Shown here in pieces: positions 1 through 14,317 of a stretch of DNA of 64,000 bases. This DNA comes from Azolla caroliniana (Eukaryota > Polypodiophyta). The translations under genes and the position numbers were made by a program. The DNA lies in contig JBHGNT010000011.1 of NCBI GenBank assembly GCA_043228905.1, positions 20,708,001 through 20,772,000 of the forward strand, in the 5' to 3' direction. The number at the start of each line of letters is the position of its first letter. Position 1 is the first letter of the stretch. Below the pieces are notes generated by a model that was not told the origin of the DNA, did not search any database, and saw nothing but the letters and a program-made list of their open reading frames with translations.

Positions 1-3000
1 GATTCTTGAAGCAAATAAACCAAGAGTTTCAAAAATAAAAACTGCATAAAAGAATATAGCGTACGCCGTACAATCAAAAGATATTATGGCAACATAAGCT
101 ATGTATAGATGATTACAAAGCATGTTAGTTGCATCATTGATCATTGTTAGAATACTCCGCAAATGGTCAAAAGGTGTGAATGCTTTTCCTAGACCTTTTC
201 TAGTATATCGATAACATTAACTCTCGTTTTCGTGTCTCCTTGATATTCTTGTTATGTGAATGATCTTGCCAATGTGTGATCAATCTCATGTTTTCGAGTA
301 AAAATGGGCTTCCAATATTTGGCTCTAAGGATATCACAATTCATGGTCCTCTCTTGAAATAATCGGTGTCATCTACTTACTAATGCATTGTGCATCTTGT
401 AGCACAGTGACATAATTTCTCAATGAAAATTATGATTGTTGCCCCCTCCCCCCAACTTGACTAAAGATATTATTCAAAAGAGATGATATTCAACATGTTA
501 TTCAAAATAGTCGGGAACCATCAACAATGTTATCAGCCCTCGGGTCAATTTCAATGAAAGGGAACACTTTTTGCCACTTCTTGATATCCACATGCATATT
601 GGACTTCGCAATGTCAATTATTCAAATATTTTCTTGCATCATTGACTACACATGTCAGCACAAAAGAGTCAATCAAGACCCATTAGTTGAATCCTAAGAC
701 CAATAGGAAGCAAATTAATACACAATAGGGGATTGGTATCCAACTATGCCTGTGACTAGTGTCACTTTGAAGGAGTCGTAGCAAAAGTAGTGTAGGAGGT
801 GCCTAGATTAGAGTTAAGAAAATGAGCTTGCATGGAAATGGATATATCATGTAATAAAGGCTTGATAGTTGCAACTAGGCATGTTTAGGTCTCAATGGAA
901 GTCGACGTTGGGGTCTATTGTTGTCTTGATGAATCTCTCTTTTAATCAATCATCCAAAGAGTGATGGAAAGTGAGAGTGAATTAAGTCTTGGATCAATAC
1001 TTGAATGTATGAAACATTATCATTACCGTAGGTTTTGGTGAATATAGTACCATAGCCATAATGTTCACCGATAATAGTATGCGCACTTCCTCTCATAAAA
1101 CCGCATCATTTCATTTTTCATGGAGATTTGCTATAAATCCTACATTCAAAGCACAAAAATTTTCCATCACTAATTGTCATGAGGCCCATGACAAATAATG
1201 TCTCTCAATTTCTAACTATCATCGAGTATTACAATCTTGTATTTACTATTATATCCCAAGTATATTATATGGATGTTACCTCAACCAACTATATTCAAGA
1301 TAGCTAGAATGCATGATGACATGAGTATTTGTTGAATAATATAAAAATGTGAAATGAAAAAGTGATAGTGTTCCCAATAAAGGAATTTGAAACACAATAT
1401 AATCTTGAGCAAGATCATGATTAAAGTTGTTGGAGTTTGTCCAAGATATTAATTCATCATGTTATGGTTGCCTTGTCAACACTAGTGTCACTATATTATT
1501 TACTATCAAAGGCCATCTTATTTGTACATATTTACAAGTAGCCTTATATGAATATGTTTGCATTTTTAGGAATTAAGTGTAGCCTTATGTTTGTCATCTT
1601 TTCATATAGAGCATTTATTTGGTTATCGTCCTTGTCACTAAATGTCATCTAATTAACATATATAAGTAGCATGTGGGAGTTGCAAATATGAATGATAATA
1701 GTCTTAACTTGCATATCATCAACTTGTGCTCAAAATGGAATTGTTGCATATCATATGAGAATTTGATTGTTTAATATTATCATATAACATGCCTAAAGGA
1801 GCCCATGTGGCAAAGGTTGGGATTCGATGCCCATCCACTTGTCCAACGCTTTAAAAAAATGTGTGTTGGAATGTAATGAAGGAGTTGAATGTGTTTCAAC
1901 GTATGACAAATGATTTTGTTTTCAATCTACAAGAATGTTCAAAATTTTAGTATTACCATCAATAGGCAAATAGCATAAATATATATTTAAGCCTAGTCTT
2001 GACAAATCATCGGTAATATTATAACGCGTGTAAGTTAACTTCTTTACATGTTTAAACTAATTATCACTAGAAAGGAAATGCATCCAAGCATTGCAAAGGA
2101 ATTGAACATAAAGTATATTATTCAATTGTAGGATAGTTGAGTTAGAACATCAATTCAATGTTGAAAGTATACATGATTCAACATCATCAATTGTCACCTT
2201 AAAGCCAAAGCATGATAATGAGTGCTACGCATTTATTTACTTGCAACATTTCCATTAGTTTGTTAGATGTTATGTTGCATGCATGTCATTGTTATGCATG
2301 TTGATTTATATCAATATTTCAGATCCTATACATCATATAATTGTTATGCACGTAGATTTATAATGATATTTCTCATCTCTACTCTTTTGGACAATTCGTG
2401 ATTCTTTGTTGAGTAAACGTGATGCACACCAACGACAAAAGTATAAGGTGTATGTCAAATCCTAACATTGCCCCACATCATATTGTTTCCAAAAGTGTGT
2501 TTCATGTTTTGAGGCATGCCATGTGAGTATGAGTTATGGATTCTATGAAGAATCTTAGAAGGTGGGCTCATTCTACCGGTATTATCAAATTGTTGGCGCT
2601 TGATTTTAGAGTTTGGAATATCAAGGGTTAGGATTCGGTGGACCTTTTAAGGTCAATTATATAAAAGAATGTGGTAGACCTCGGATAACTTAGGCATACA
2701 ATTCCAAACCAACAATTTAAGAGAAAAGGAAATAGTAGCACTTGCAATGCTTTGAAAAATTAAAGCTTCAAAATAAAACCTGGCCCAATAGAGGAAACTA
2801 TTTAGTTCCTTTAAATGTACAACTCATGAAGATTTCATTTTAATCACGGTGATGGGCATCATCATTGATATTTGATTTCCCATTCTATTGTACATTAATC
2901 AATTAGTTTTTTCCATGGGGGTCCTTGAAAGAAAGCATGTGATGTAAGAATCAAAGTGCACAAATACATGAAAATGTGTTGTTTAATTCTCAACGTCATG

Positions 3001-6000
3001 TCAAGCCCATATTATAAATCAAATGAGCAATTGAATTTTGTCTTTAGATATTGGTAACGATATAGAAACATAAATAACCCATTTTCACTACAAGTAAATC
3101 ATATTAGCTCATACTACACAAAAACAAAATAAAAATGATATCCAACTAAAGGATATGAAGTTTCTCACTTGGTGATTGAACATTTATAACATTTGCCTAC
3201 CCATGCACATCGTTGTATGCGAGTACTTTTTCTATGCGACAAGGATATGTTATCTATGTAACATCTTTTAAAAACATCTTGTTGGAAATATGAAGATGAA
3301 AATTACTAGATGTCATAAGATTATTGGTGGATTGTTAGTATGTAAACTTGTCTTTTTACATTGATGATTTACCCATGGTCATTCCGTTTCAATTCCCATT
3401 AGATGCTAAGAACATATTCATTCATCATGACCAAGGTTCCATTTATGCATACTGAGCTTGCATTGCATTATGTTACATGTATGCTAGCATCAACTTGTAT
3501 AATGACAACACCTAATCATTGCAAAAGGCACACACATTCCTATATCATACAAAGAATCATTACAAATGAAAGTTCACATCCTCAATTTAAGTCTACCAAA
3601 CTTGATCATATACATTTAAACACATCTTAGGACCCACTTCGCTCCATGTTGTTCACACCAGGGCAACTAGCATGAATAATTGAAATAAACACTACACCAA
3701 TCAATTTATGGGGTCTACCATGTGTACTCTTTATTTTCCCTGGCCCATAAAACCGTAGATTTAACGCGTAATGGGTTTAATATTGCTCCGTGAGGAAAAA
3801 AATCTGTGCACTCACTCACTCCTTCCCTTCTTCACTACTATGATGATTAATGAATTGGTTCCCATTTCCAACAGTTGTATATGCCTAACAAAGAAGAATG
3901 CATTGGGATCATGCCTTTCGACTTCTCTAATATGTATAAGCTAATATTAGACACATTATGGTAGTGATGTAATATTGATACCTTTACACAAGTGTGCATT
4001 TAATAATTTCATGTATCAAGACTAAAATGGGTTTCTAACATCTTAAACCAAGTGTAGATTGCCATACATTAAATATTTTGCATCAACATTGTGAACATTG
4101 TGGATCTTGATGACAACATACTATTTTGCAATAAAAACCTAAACCATTCAAAACAAATCAACCAACTCTCAATTCATTGACATGAAAGCCAATGTGTATC
4201 AAAGGATATTGAAGGTTTTTTTGGGGGAAAAAAAGGATATTGAATGCATCACTAGATACAATTAGGATACTACCAATTGAGAAGTGGACAAATTCACCAA
4301 ATAAGAAGAAGGATTAGGTTCACCAAATGAAAGTGTGTGTGAAAGCGCATCAATAGGATCTTTAAAATTCCAGAAAGATAATCACTCTTACTTTCCCTCC
4401 AATATTCTTGATATGTTTAGTTTTCAGAAATATATAGCATATCATATGCAATATTTGTTGACAATCCATAACTATCTTGCTATTGGTTACTAGTAGGAAG
4501 TGTCAACATGTGGATACATTGGCAACATTTTCAAATAATTGGTTCAATAAATAATCAATGTTTTGATATCTATGATTGCTTGAGTTAATAAGTCTTCAAA
4601 CCCTCGAGTCTCTACAGAAACATTGAACCTTTGTATTTATTGAGTTTTATGCATTTCAATCTAGTTTAAATAATGAACACAAATCGATACCTTAAGTTTA
4701 CTTAATGTCGAATAAGGATATGTATTCTTAACCCAAAAACTACACTATCCCTTTTCATTTCCTTAGAAAATGTGGCCTACTTTGTCCAATGCCTCCAAAA
4801 TTAATGTTTTGAGTAAACCATAATTTTTAAGAGCTTTCTTTGTAATTGATTTTCCTAAAGCTACACTTCTAGAATGTAATGAGCTCATTGATGTTTTCCC
4901 ATACTTCTATTAAAATTCTGACATTAAAATCTATCTCCCAAAACTAGCCATTGTCATACCAAGTTTTCTATGTAGAAGCTTTAAATGAAATTACCAACAA
5001 GAGAGGCCATGTTTTGATCCGTAGATAGCTTCTCTTAGGGTCTAGTGGAACAAGTGCTTGCCAATAATCTATTCATTTCGTAACTCCAATCATTATCTTT
5101 GTCGTGAATTAGAGTGACTTGGACAACCTTAGGCCAAAGCCTATTTATCTTCTAACATGTGATAACATCTGTTTTTTTTTGCATAAAAAGTTTACAAATC
5201 CATTGGCATAGAGAAACGAACAATAACTCGGCAAAAATGTATGGGAAAAGTTAAGAATATATTTAAGCTTTAGAATATCACATCTTTTGAGACTATGGTT
5301 AGAATAACGTCAACCAAAAAGACATTCATTTGGATTTAGTTGAAAGTCGAGTTAAAAAGGCACGATTGCCCTAGTAAGTTATGTACCCTAAAATGGACAT
5401 CTTACAAAATGTTTTGTCCTTGCTCATGAGGATTGGTGCCATTCACTTTCCCAAGTATGTATCTTTGAATTTTTCTTTGAAATTCTAATATGAGATGGCA
5501 ACATCCTTTATTGTCTAGTACAAAGATAATGTCCATCCAGCTTTTTTTGAGCCAATAATCGTTTGCTCGCACTCTCATGGAAAAAAACACCGACAATATT
5601 ATGGGTTTCAGAAAAAAAAAACAAATATTCCAACACTTACATACTTGAGATATAAGTTGAAAATTTAATGTTCAATATTACTGCCACCGCCACAAATAAA
5701 TCCATAAGTTTTCACATCCATCAAATGTTGCAAAAATAAAACTCTTGATCAAATCATGTGTTAAATTATATTGACTACTGTGCACATCAAATGACCTCAA
5801 AATGTTACCAAATATCACAATACAAACTTACAAACGTAAAGATAACACATTTGAAACAAACCATATGTTTTTCCTTCTATAGCTCTTTTCTATCCTATAT
5901 GTATTCTTCTATTGTTCCCTTATATTTTATATGTATCCCTTCTTTTCTCTACATCCCCTTTCAATGTGTTTCTTAATTCTATATTCTTTCAAACATTTGT

Positions 6001-6200
6001 TATAGTTCCTTCCACAATTCACATCCTCCCATTCTATATACAATGTATGAATGCCTATTTCTGTACTATTTTTATAACAATATTGGATTGTTCTCTCTTG
6101 CCTAGAAATTTTGCGGAAAAAAATTATATGGACATATTTATTTTAACCCGTCACTCAAGACAAGGATTGTTCTAATGCTTGTGCTTTTTAAGGTTTCCAT
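1..6200. other. AT-rich spacer without a recognisable gene
   Basis: Both strands hold only short open frames, the longest under 90 codons. None has a recognisable domain, codon bias or splice-linked continuation. The sequence looks like long-decayed repeat DNA. Two imperfect copies of about 45 bp (around 2290-2380, sharing TTGTTATGCA and GATTTATA) are the only local structure I noted. I see no RNA gene. Confidence 0.6.
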
Positions 6201-6213
6201 TTTGTATCCACAT

Positions 6214-6344
6214 ATTGTGAGCTTGGCATTTGGGATGGAGAATTTGTGAGATTGGCATTTTGGATCAAGAAATTGTGAGATTAGCATTTTGGAATCGAGT
6301 AATTATGATATTGGCATTTTGGATCAAGAGATTGTGAGATTGGT
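6214..6344. repeat. Short degenerate tandem repeat, about 30-bp unit, four copies
   Basis: The phrase TTGGCATTTTGGAT, or a close variant, recurs at about 6222, 6252, 6282 and 6311, each followed by a variant of CAAGAAATTGTGAGA. The array lies about 300 bp beyond the 3' end of the PPR gene. No function is evident. Confidence 0.55.
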
Positions 6345-6641
6345 TGGATTTGCACCTATATGTAGATATCCAAACACCTAATAAATTTGGATGGTGTATC
6401 ACGAATCTTATATGTTGGGCATCATCTCAAGGGCTCTGGCCAGGGTTTGCACATCATAGCATCTTTGTTATAATCTTCCTTTTTCTCACCAGAAAGTCGA
6501 AATATATACAGTCCAATGCATACCCACAGAATAGTCATCATGTGATTGTTTTTTATAGATCTCTTTTATTTTTGTGTGTGTATTAGTGTACTTTGTGGAT
6601 GGCTTGACTCTTTAAGAAATGACAATGTCGTTCTACTTGCA

Positions 6642-8789
6642 TCAATCCACCAATATTGTCCTATCATCAATCCATGCTTTGTTCTTCATCCTCAATGCCT
6701 CAATCCTATTCGCCTCCATTTGCATTCCAGACGTTGTATATATGTTCTGCATGCATATATATGCAGCCCCGCACTTATCGTTTAGCTGTATTGATTGCTT
6801 GAATGCCCAATTCCCAAGTTTCATGTTCCCCCATTTCCTACACGCACTCAATATGGTCAAGAATAGAGGAAGATTTCGGTGATATGATGATACCTTCGCA
6901 AGCATAGTTTTCACCTTGTCAAAGTGCCCAGCTCGGCCAAACACATCGATCATACAAATATAGTGTTCTAATGTTGGTGTTAGACAACAAATAACACACA
7001 TTTCATCAAATAGCTTTTCTCCGTCCTCAAGTAGACCCGCATGACTACATGCAGTGAGCAAAACAACAAATGTGACTGAATTTGGCATGATGCTTTCAGT
7101 TTTCATTTGTTTATAAAGGTTCAAAACTACCATAGCTTGACCTAGTTGTGCATATCCCGTCATAAAGGCATTCCAACTGGCAACTTCCCGTACTGGAATG
7201 TGTTCAAATACTTTTGTTGCTTTCTCCATCACACCACACTTGGCATACATGTCTAGCAATGCGGTGCTGAGCACCACATCTTTGTGCAATAGCCCTTGCT
7301 TCCTGACATTAGCATCTATATCTTCACCAATATTTAAAGATCCCACAATCCCACAAGCTTTCAAAACGCAAACATAAGTTACTACATTAGGACAAACTCT
7401 TGCATCTTGCATTTTTTTAAAGAAATCCAATGCTTCATCCCCAAGCCCATGTTCAGCATACCCTCCAATCAAGGCACTCCAAGATACAACATTTCGCACT
7501 GGAAGTTGTTCAAATACTTCGCGTGACTTCCCCATAGCACCACACTTGGCATACATGTCCACCACTGCAGTCCCGACCACAACATTGCTTTGCAACAAAC
7601 CTTGCTTTCGGACTTCAGCATCTACTTCTTCCCCTATCTCGAGTGACCCTGCAATGCCACAAGCTTTCAGAACATTTATATAAGCTACTACATCCGGGAA
7701 AATTCCATCCTCTTTCATCTGTCTGAAGCAATTTAAAGCTTCCTCAGCCCGTCCATTTTGGACATATCCACCAATCAAGGAGCTCCATGCCACAACATCC
7801 TTCACCGGAAGATTTTCAAACACTTCTTGAGCTTTCCCCAGCAAACCACATTTGGAATACATGTCCATCATAGCAGTGCCAAGCAATTTGCTCTTATTTA
7901 GCAACCCACGGTTTCTGATCTCAGCAACTATATCTTCACCGATATCTATATTCTTGACAGTGCCGCAAGCTTTTAAAATGCATATGTAGGTTACTTCATT
8001 GGGGCAAACACTTTCCGCATTATCAAAACGCATGTGTTTGAAGCAATTCAACGCTTCATGCCCAAACCCATGATCAGCATATCCACCAATCAATGCATTC
8101 CAAGTGACTACATTTCGCACTGGAAGTTGTTCAAATATTTCTTGTGCTTTGTCCAACACTCCACATTTGGCATACATGTCCACCATTGCAGTGCCAAGCA
8201 TGACATCCTTGTGCAAAAAACCTTGGTTTCTTACCACAGCAGCTATACCTTCACCAATCTTGAGAGACCTAACAACGCCACAAGCTTTCAAAACACATGT
8301 AAAAGTGATCTCATTAGGGCTGATTCCCACATTTCGCATTACTTCAAATATGTGTAGCGCCTGATGGCCATGCCCAAGACGAACATATCCCGAGATAAGG
8401 GCGTTCCAAAGGCGTACATCGAATTCTGGAATACGCCGAAGTAGCACACTCTGCGCCTTGTAGAGATCACCACATTTTGCATATGTGGTAATGAGAGAAG
8501 TTGCAATGTATGCATCATTTTCCAGGTCTTCCTCGACCACATGGGCGTGGATTCTTCTCATCTCCAACAAGTTTCTGGTTCTCTGGCATGTCTTCATCTC
8601 ATTCAAAAGCGTGGGTCGGAGGACATTAGCAAACTGCCCATCAACAATGCCAAGAACAAGAAGCTTACCTGTGGAAGAGAGTTTAAGACCAGTGTTGATG
8701 GTTCTGTGTGTCCACAACGGAGATGGGTCTGATGAGAAGAGATCTTCTTCTCGGAACAAAATCCGTGTGTCTGCGAGGGAGGAGATCAT
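6642..8789 (-). CDS. Pentatricopeptide repeat (PPR) protein, PLS class with E domain
   Basis: This is an intronless 715-aa frame opening with ATG. PPR proteins bind organelle RNA one base per repeat and act in editing, splicing or stability in chloroplasts or mitochondria. The P, L and S signatures recur about every 101-105 residues: WNALIGGYA (P), VTYxCVLKACG (L) and LGTAMVDMYAKCG (S). Five successive triads run from about residue 90 to 590. The C-terminus (SHAGLLEDGEKLFDEM, then LEHYICMIDVFGRAGH and LSACRKWGN) is a typical E-domain region. It stops just after the KNKAW position, so there is no DYW deaminase domain; if it is an editing factor it would need a partner deaminase. The first roughly 60 residues lack repeats and could be a transit peptide, but I cannot assign the organelle. 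The triads are unusually alike. The target RNA is unknown. Confidence 0.93.
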   Translation of the reverse strand: MISSLADTRILFREEDLFSSDPSPLWTHRTINTGLKLSSTGKLLVLGIVDGQFANVLRPTLLNEMKTCQRTRNLLEMRRIHAHVVEEDLENDAYIATSLITTYAKCGDLYKAQSVLLRRIPEFDVRLWNALISGYVRLGHGHQALHIFEVMRNVGISPNEITFTCVLKACGVVRSLKIGEGIAAVVRNQGFLHKDVMLGTAMVDMYAKCGVLDKAQEIFEQLPVRNVVTWNALIGGYADHGFGHEALNCFKHMRFDNAESVCPNEVTYICILKACGTVKNIDIGEDIVAEIRNRGLLNKSKLLGTAMMDMYSKCGLLGKAQEVFENLPVKDVVAWSSLIGGYVQNGRAEEALNCFRQMKEDGIFPDVVAYINVLKACGIAGSLEIGEEVDAEVRKQGLLQSNVVVGTAVVDMYAKCGAMGKSREVFEQLPVRNVVSWSALIGGYAEHGLGDEALDFFKKMQDARVCPNVVTYVCVLKACGIVGSLNIGEDIDANVRKQGLLHKDVVLSTALLDMYAKCGVMEKATKVFEHIPVREVASWNAFMTGYAQLGQAMVVLNLYKQMKTESIMPNSVTFVVLLTACSHAGLLEDGEKLFDEMCVICCLTPTLEHYICMIDVFGRAGHFDKVKTMLAKVSSYHRNLPLFLTILSACRKWGNMKLGNWAFKQSIQLNDKCGAAYICMQNIYTTSGMQMEANRIEALRMKNKAWIDDRTILVD

Positions 8790-8841
8790 CTCTCCCTCCT
8801 GTCTTCAATCTTCATCGAAACAGATACACGTAATTTACTAA

Positions 8842-11800
8842 AACACAGCCATCTCTCCGCTCTCCTCATCCAACACTTTACGATATTTACAATCGATACC
8901 CTTCGATCTGTTCTGTTCTGCCTTCTCAACCAAAATATTTATTTACCAGTCAATGGCACTGGTAAATATTCTGCTACCAGGCAAACTTATTGTATTACTA
9001 CTCATCATCAATTTGATCTTGTTTATTTAGTAATTGTCTTTCAAAGCTTTTCATTAGCAACTAATCGCATTTTCAAAAAAAAATTAGTGGTAATGTTGTG
9101 CATTTTAAGGAAGTTAAACCTCAACACATAGGATTTAAAATATTACAATCTTAACCATGTAGAATTAAATTAAGATCACTAGTTGTGGATTCAAACCCCA
9201 ACAATGATTTGGTGATATCCACCAAATTTGAGTGGAATTCCAGTCGTATTCCCTTCAAACAACATACATATTGCAATGTATTTTGTTATTTGCATATGCC
9301 TAGTTCTGGACACAGCGACATCACCTTTAATTGACTCTCGTTGGTTGTGCGATTGCAACCTTTCATTTTTGTGCATTACACGCAATGCTGCATGTAATGC
9401 ACAAAAGCTATTGCATTGAAATCAATGCTAAAAAAAATCATAAATCCCACAATTTCAAAGTGAAGGCATCACGTAGATTTAAATACAAAATTTGACAAAG
9501 CATTCCATTTATTAATGAAAGCGGTTACAAATCTTGCAAACACAAACTTTAGAGAATTTGGCTAAGTTCATATAGGAGCCTCAATTATTAAGGTTTATTT
9601 CACTTTGAGACATGCATTCTCTTATGGGTTGATGTCTATGATCGTAAAGCAACAACAAATCTTGACACTTGGATGATATGGACACACCCACGTTATGGTT
9701 GTTTTATCGATTGTTTCTTGTACCTAAAGTACTCCCACCTCTCAAAGGTTTCGGGTGCCATTCACACATTTAGAGGGAATTTTGCTCTCCCTATAATCAT
9801 ATGTTATTTTGAATTTTGAGGAAGGCATGGAATTGACCCAAGTTGTGACAAAAACAACAAACTTTATACATTGTCACAACTATAAAGAAATGGTTGAGGT
9901 TTTGCACTTGAATATTCTTAATGTTGTGGGCAACTATTGTTGTGTGGATCTTTATTTTGAGTTTCCGAGAGATTGTTCCAATGATGCAATAATTAAGCAA
10001 GTAGCCGGAGTGAAGGAATGATTGTGTGGTCATAGCAAAAACCACCTGAGTGAAGAAGAGATTATGTGTTCACAATGATAAACCACCTACAAAACCAACA
10101 TTTCTTGGAAGGTCTATAGAAACCTATAACAGTAAAGGTAAGATGGGAAAAATACACATATCACACGATTAGTCAATAAAGCAAGACAAGACACACACAA
10201 ACGTGCATGGATAGATGACCATCTTGGGGAAAATTCCACATAAACAATAGGATGATGATCACACATGTTTGTGAGGTATGTTTATCTTGAAAAACATTGC
10301 ATTGCAAAATTATCTTTGGTACAAAGTCCAACAACAGATTTCTTGTTATGATATGGTACTCTTTATAATCAACAATTTACTACGTGTGGATGTTGTAGCA
10401 CTCTTACCAATGCGTTTATCCTCAAACTAATGCAATAATCTATTAACCATTCACTCATGTTCCAAAATGAAGCTACTTTCCCATTAGTTAGGAAGGATTA
10501 TTAACCATTCACTCATGTTGATCAAGACTATTCATAAAATGAGACAAATGTGGCATATAATGTTTGTTGAGGTGTTGCTTCGCTATTCCTTTTTAAGTGG
10601 ATGAGACAAATGTGGCATATAATGCCACTTACAACCCATGCTCATGCACTAGACATTTTTAATGTGCTGCATGCAAGTTCAAACGTGAGAGTTAGCACTT
10701 AACATATAATATCAATAATGTGTTGAAGGTTAAGATTCCTAATAATGATAATGTTTGTCCTATCAATCAATTGCTTTGTTAGATAGGTATATTATTGGTT
10801 CATGTAATCAACATAAGTTTAAACATACATTACATCCCAATAATTGTGGGGTTGGTTAGCTATCATCCCTTGTGTATTTTCTACACATGATTTCATCAGT
10901 ATGGATGCATCGGGAAATTCTAATAGGATTAGACAAAGGTCATGCTTTGCAAGTTGTTAGCGTGAAGTCGATTAATATTACCATCTTACTTGACATGTGT
11001 TGTTGTATGCACAATAAATTACATATGGTAGTAACAGATTATATTGTTCGTAGTCGATCTCCTATCAAACCTTGGAACTATAAACTTGTACGAAAGGAGC
11101 AATACCTTCAATCACGTACAACTTAACAAGCATGGCTATCTTTGATCATGTGCATGTATAAATTTGTCCTTTTCATTCACTTAATTTGTCAACTGGATGG
11201 ATAATCAAGAGTTCCATAAATGTCATTCATTTGATGACTCATAATATCAATATTTTCCAATGCTTGTTACCAGGAGGGAGTTTCATACATTAACACCAAA
11301 TGAAAAATATTTTCCGTGATACATATTGTACAACATCTTGCTAGTGGTAAAAAAACCTGCAAATCAAAGAAGAGATACTAAGTGGAGGACTTATGTCTTG
11401 TACCTTACGCTTCTAGTGGTGTTGACTTTTTACTGACTCTTACAAATACTAAAGAGGTCGGCTCATTGGTTGCTAAAAAGTCACACAATGTTTAATCATC
11501 AAGTGACATGCTTTATTCAAAAGGGGAAAACACTACTAATAAATTGAGGAATAATTTTGACAGAGACTATAAACGCCAATATATAGGACATATCTCCACA
11601 AACAAGGAAAATCGAACACTATATACATAAAAGGGTCGCAATGTTTATATTGATTAGTGAGTTTGTGCCATATGGTGCATAATGTCTCAAATACCATGGC
11701 CTTGTCTTATGATTGTAATCCTCGTCTAGGAAAACCCTTGGTCTTGTACACGAGTAATAAATCTTTTCTCATTTTTGGTGTGCTTGCAAACATTGGTGCC

Positions 11801-12360
11801 TTTGCTTAATGATTGCATCATATAATATGTATTGGTTGTTAGGACATTTGCACGTAGCTTCTACTCTATGGTTGATTTACTTTATTGCAATAAGAAAAGT
11901 GTAAGTAACAAGCTTGATAAACACTACATGTCTATAGATGGATAGTCGGATGTGTAAATGTAGGTAGGTTGTTGTAATGTAGAAAGTTTCGAGATGCAAT
12001 CTTGCAGTTTAAATATTGATATTCGTTCTGGGCATTGTAATGCTGAAATTGCATAGTGCAATCAAAGTAAAGTTTGTTTTTCTACCCCAACATAAGTTTA
12101 ACGACAGAATTGAAAGTGGTTTTGCTCGAAGATTTAGTATTTGATCAACAAAGACATGACTACTTATTTAGTATTTCAACCAATCTTATTTTATTGCTCT
12201 CCTTGGACGCATATGTATGTATATCTCAATGCAATCCATTAGAAAAAAGAAAGCAAATTTGTATAAGACATTGAAAACTTTATGCAAAAACAAATTTCTT
12301 CTCTTTGACCTTTCCTTCTATCTTTCAAAACCCTTTAACAAATGTTTAAACCAAATATTT
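8842..12360. other. AT-rich spacer upstream of the PPR gene
   Basis: I find no gene. The first roughly 150 bp before 8,842-8,990 would contain the PPR promoter, but no clear TATA element stands out. At 10,440-10,624 two short phrases are each duplicated in a ladder: TATTAACCATTCACTCATGT at 10,441 and 10,499, and ATGAGACAAATGTGGCATAT at about 10,539 and 10,601. This looks like local slippage or gap-repair duplication. Confidence 0.5.
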
Positions 12361-12440
12361 TTTCTTCATGAATTAATATCGTCACTCGTTGTAAACCAAT
12401 CGTCTCATGGACCAATTTTGGTCTTAGAATAATATATATT

Positions 12441-12476
<36 letters not shown>
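12361..12476 (-). repeat. Dispersed composite repeat with (CT)n end, copy A
   Basis: Read on the minus strand, a GA-rich microsatellite (plus-strand CT run at 12,445-12,476) is followed by ATATATT and then CTAAGACCAAAATTGGTCCA, ATGAGACGATTGGTTTACAAC. The same order of blocks occurs on the plus strand at about 14,318-14,400, so this is a dispersed repeat module and not chance low complexity. No coding capacity. Confidence 0.5.
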
Positions 12477-12479
<3 letters not shown>

Positions 12480-12480
<1 letters not shown>

Positions 12481-14300
12481 AGCGTTTGGTATGCAAACCC
12501 TTTCCCCTCTCTTTGAAGTGTCTAAATATACACCATTTTATTGTGTAGTCCAATGTTATCAATATATTATGATGTAGTTCAAACACTATCATGCTCAACC
12601 AAGCCCAAAAAATGCTCACCGACAACTAGTCACCAAACAATCACATCCCTTCTGACTAATCACCCCATGACTTGTTTCCCTATCACAACTACTATCTTTT
12701 CCTAACATATATTCCCACTTCCCATCTTCTCCCTAACGACTTCATCATATGCATAGAACCATACCAAATATTGTACAACTCTTACCTTTGTTCCATTTCT
12801 ACCCACTAGTCGTAATAAGGGCTTGAAGTTTTTTGCATTATCCCAAAACTTATTGCAATGGGGATTTTCTACTCCTTGTTTTTAATTGTCCATGGTGACT
12901 ATACACTTTTGATAAAGCCACACATTTATAGCATCTAGTTTCCACCAAAATAACAAGTAAGTCTCATGCGCATGGTTTCTCGAGGTTCTACGTGTCATGA
13001 CCAGGAGAAAATTCTTAATGTATTTGACCTCTTAATGTGTTCTCTCTGGTGAAATTTGTGAAGTATCTCTCCGTTCTACATTCTAGAGTAATCACTATAC
13101 ATTTCACATCTCTTACAGTCTTGTCTCCAAAAGTTGTTTTTTTTTCCTTTTAATTTCTAACCTTGTATTCAAGCAATTTATTTCAATGAAATTCAAAGTT
13201 GTAGAATGACATGAAGCTAGTCACAAATTTCTAAATGGGTGGTTGACTATAACATGCACAATGTGAACATGGATGCTTCATAAGTAGTATGTATGAACAT
13301 GGGTTATTGTCTAAGTTTATAGACATTCGGTGTGAGGAACACACTTAGGTCCTATGCAAGAATTACAATACACAAAATGTCATGTGGAGTATGGTATGGG
13401 ACACCAACTCTTGAGGTAGGGACCAACCTACTACCAACTAGGTCAAAACCTCACAATGAGCATGACTTGGCTCTATGGATACAAGGTGAGCTTGATGTCA
13501 AATTCACTATGTTGTCTTTTCTAAGTGTGTGTACAAATAGTAGTACATTTCGTCACATGTGCAATATAGAGTAAGTGACATTATATACATTAATAACTAA
13601 TGTATTAGCTCCATGAAGGAGAACATTTTGGACCTCATGCACACATCCACAACAAAATCTTCATCAAGGGACAATGTTCAACTATTCGAAGTGGACCACA
13701 AGCTCAATGATAATTTGGTTTGCACCAATGTTAGTGTCCTATTATCTATATCGTTAATGGAATGACGTGGAACCTAGCCCTCAGAAGTTCAAATGTAAAG
13801 GATGAAACTAGTATCATACTACTTCCATACCATGTTTTTGAAGGAAGGGAAATGTTGGGGACCCGAAAGGTTTCTCCTGACAGTATGAAGTGATAAAAAA
13901 CCGATGAAAAAAGTCTCACATTTCAATAGTACCCATTCTCACCAATCAATGAAACAAGCAAACATTACTTTCTTTGGTCTACCTCCAACCCCACCCATTT
14001 GGTGTGTGGGCAACCCCAACGCACTCATTCTTAGCGGAGGGAGGAGGAAAGTGTAAAAAGGTAGAGAGAGATATGTAAGTTCTTTGATAGTCTCATACAA
14101 AGTCCCCATACAAAAACAAAAATGGATATGTAATTGAGCTCTACTACAAACACCTTGTTGCCAAAGAAGTTACCATTATAGCACACATAGACAACAACTA
14201 GTCTTGTAACAGATGAAAAGGTTAACCTAGCCACAAGGAACCTTACGATGTGAATAAAAACGAACAAGGAGTATTTGCAGTATCGCGTGGTTTTAATACG
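12480..14300. other. AT-rich spacer
   Basis: I see no gene or RNA gene here. Open frames on either strand stay below about 85 codons and have no recognisable motif. Confidence 0.5.
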
Positions 14301-14317
14301 AGTATATAATAGTTCTA

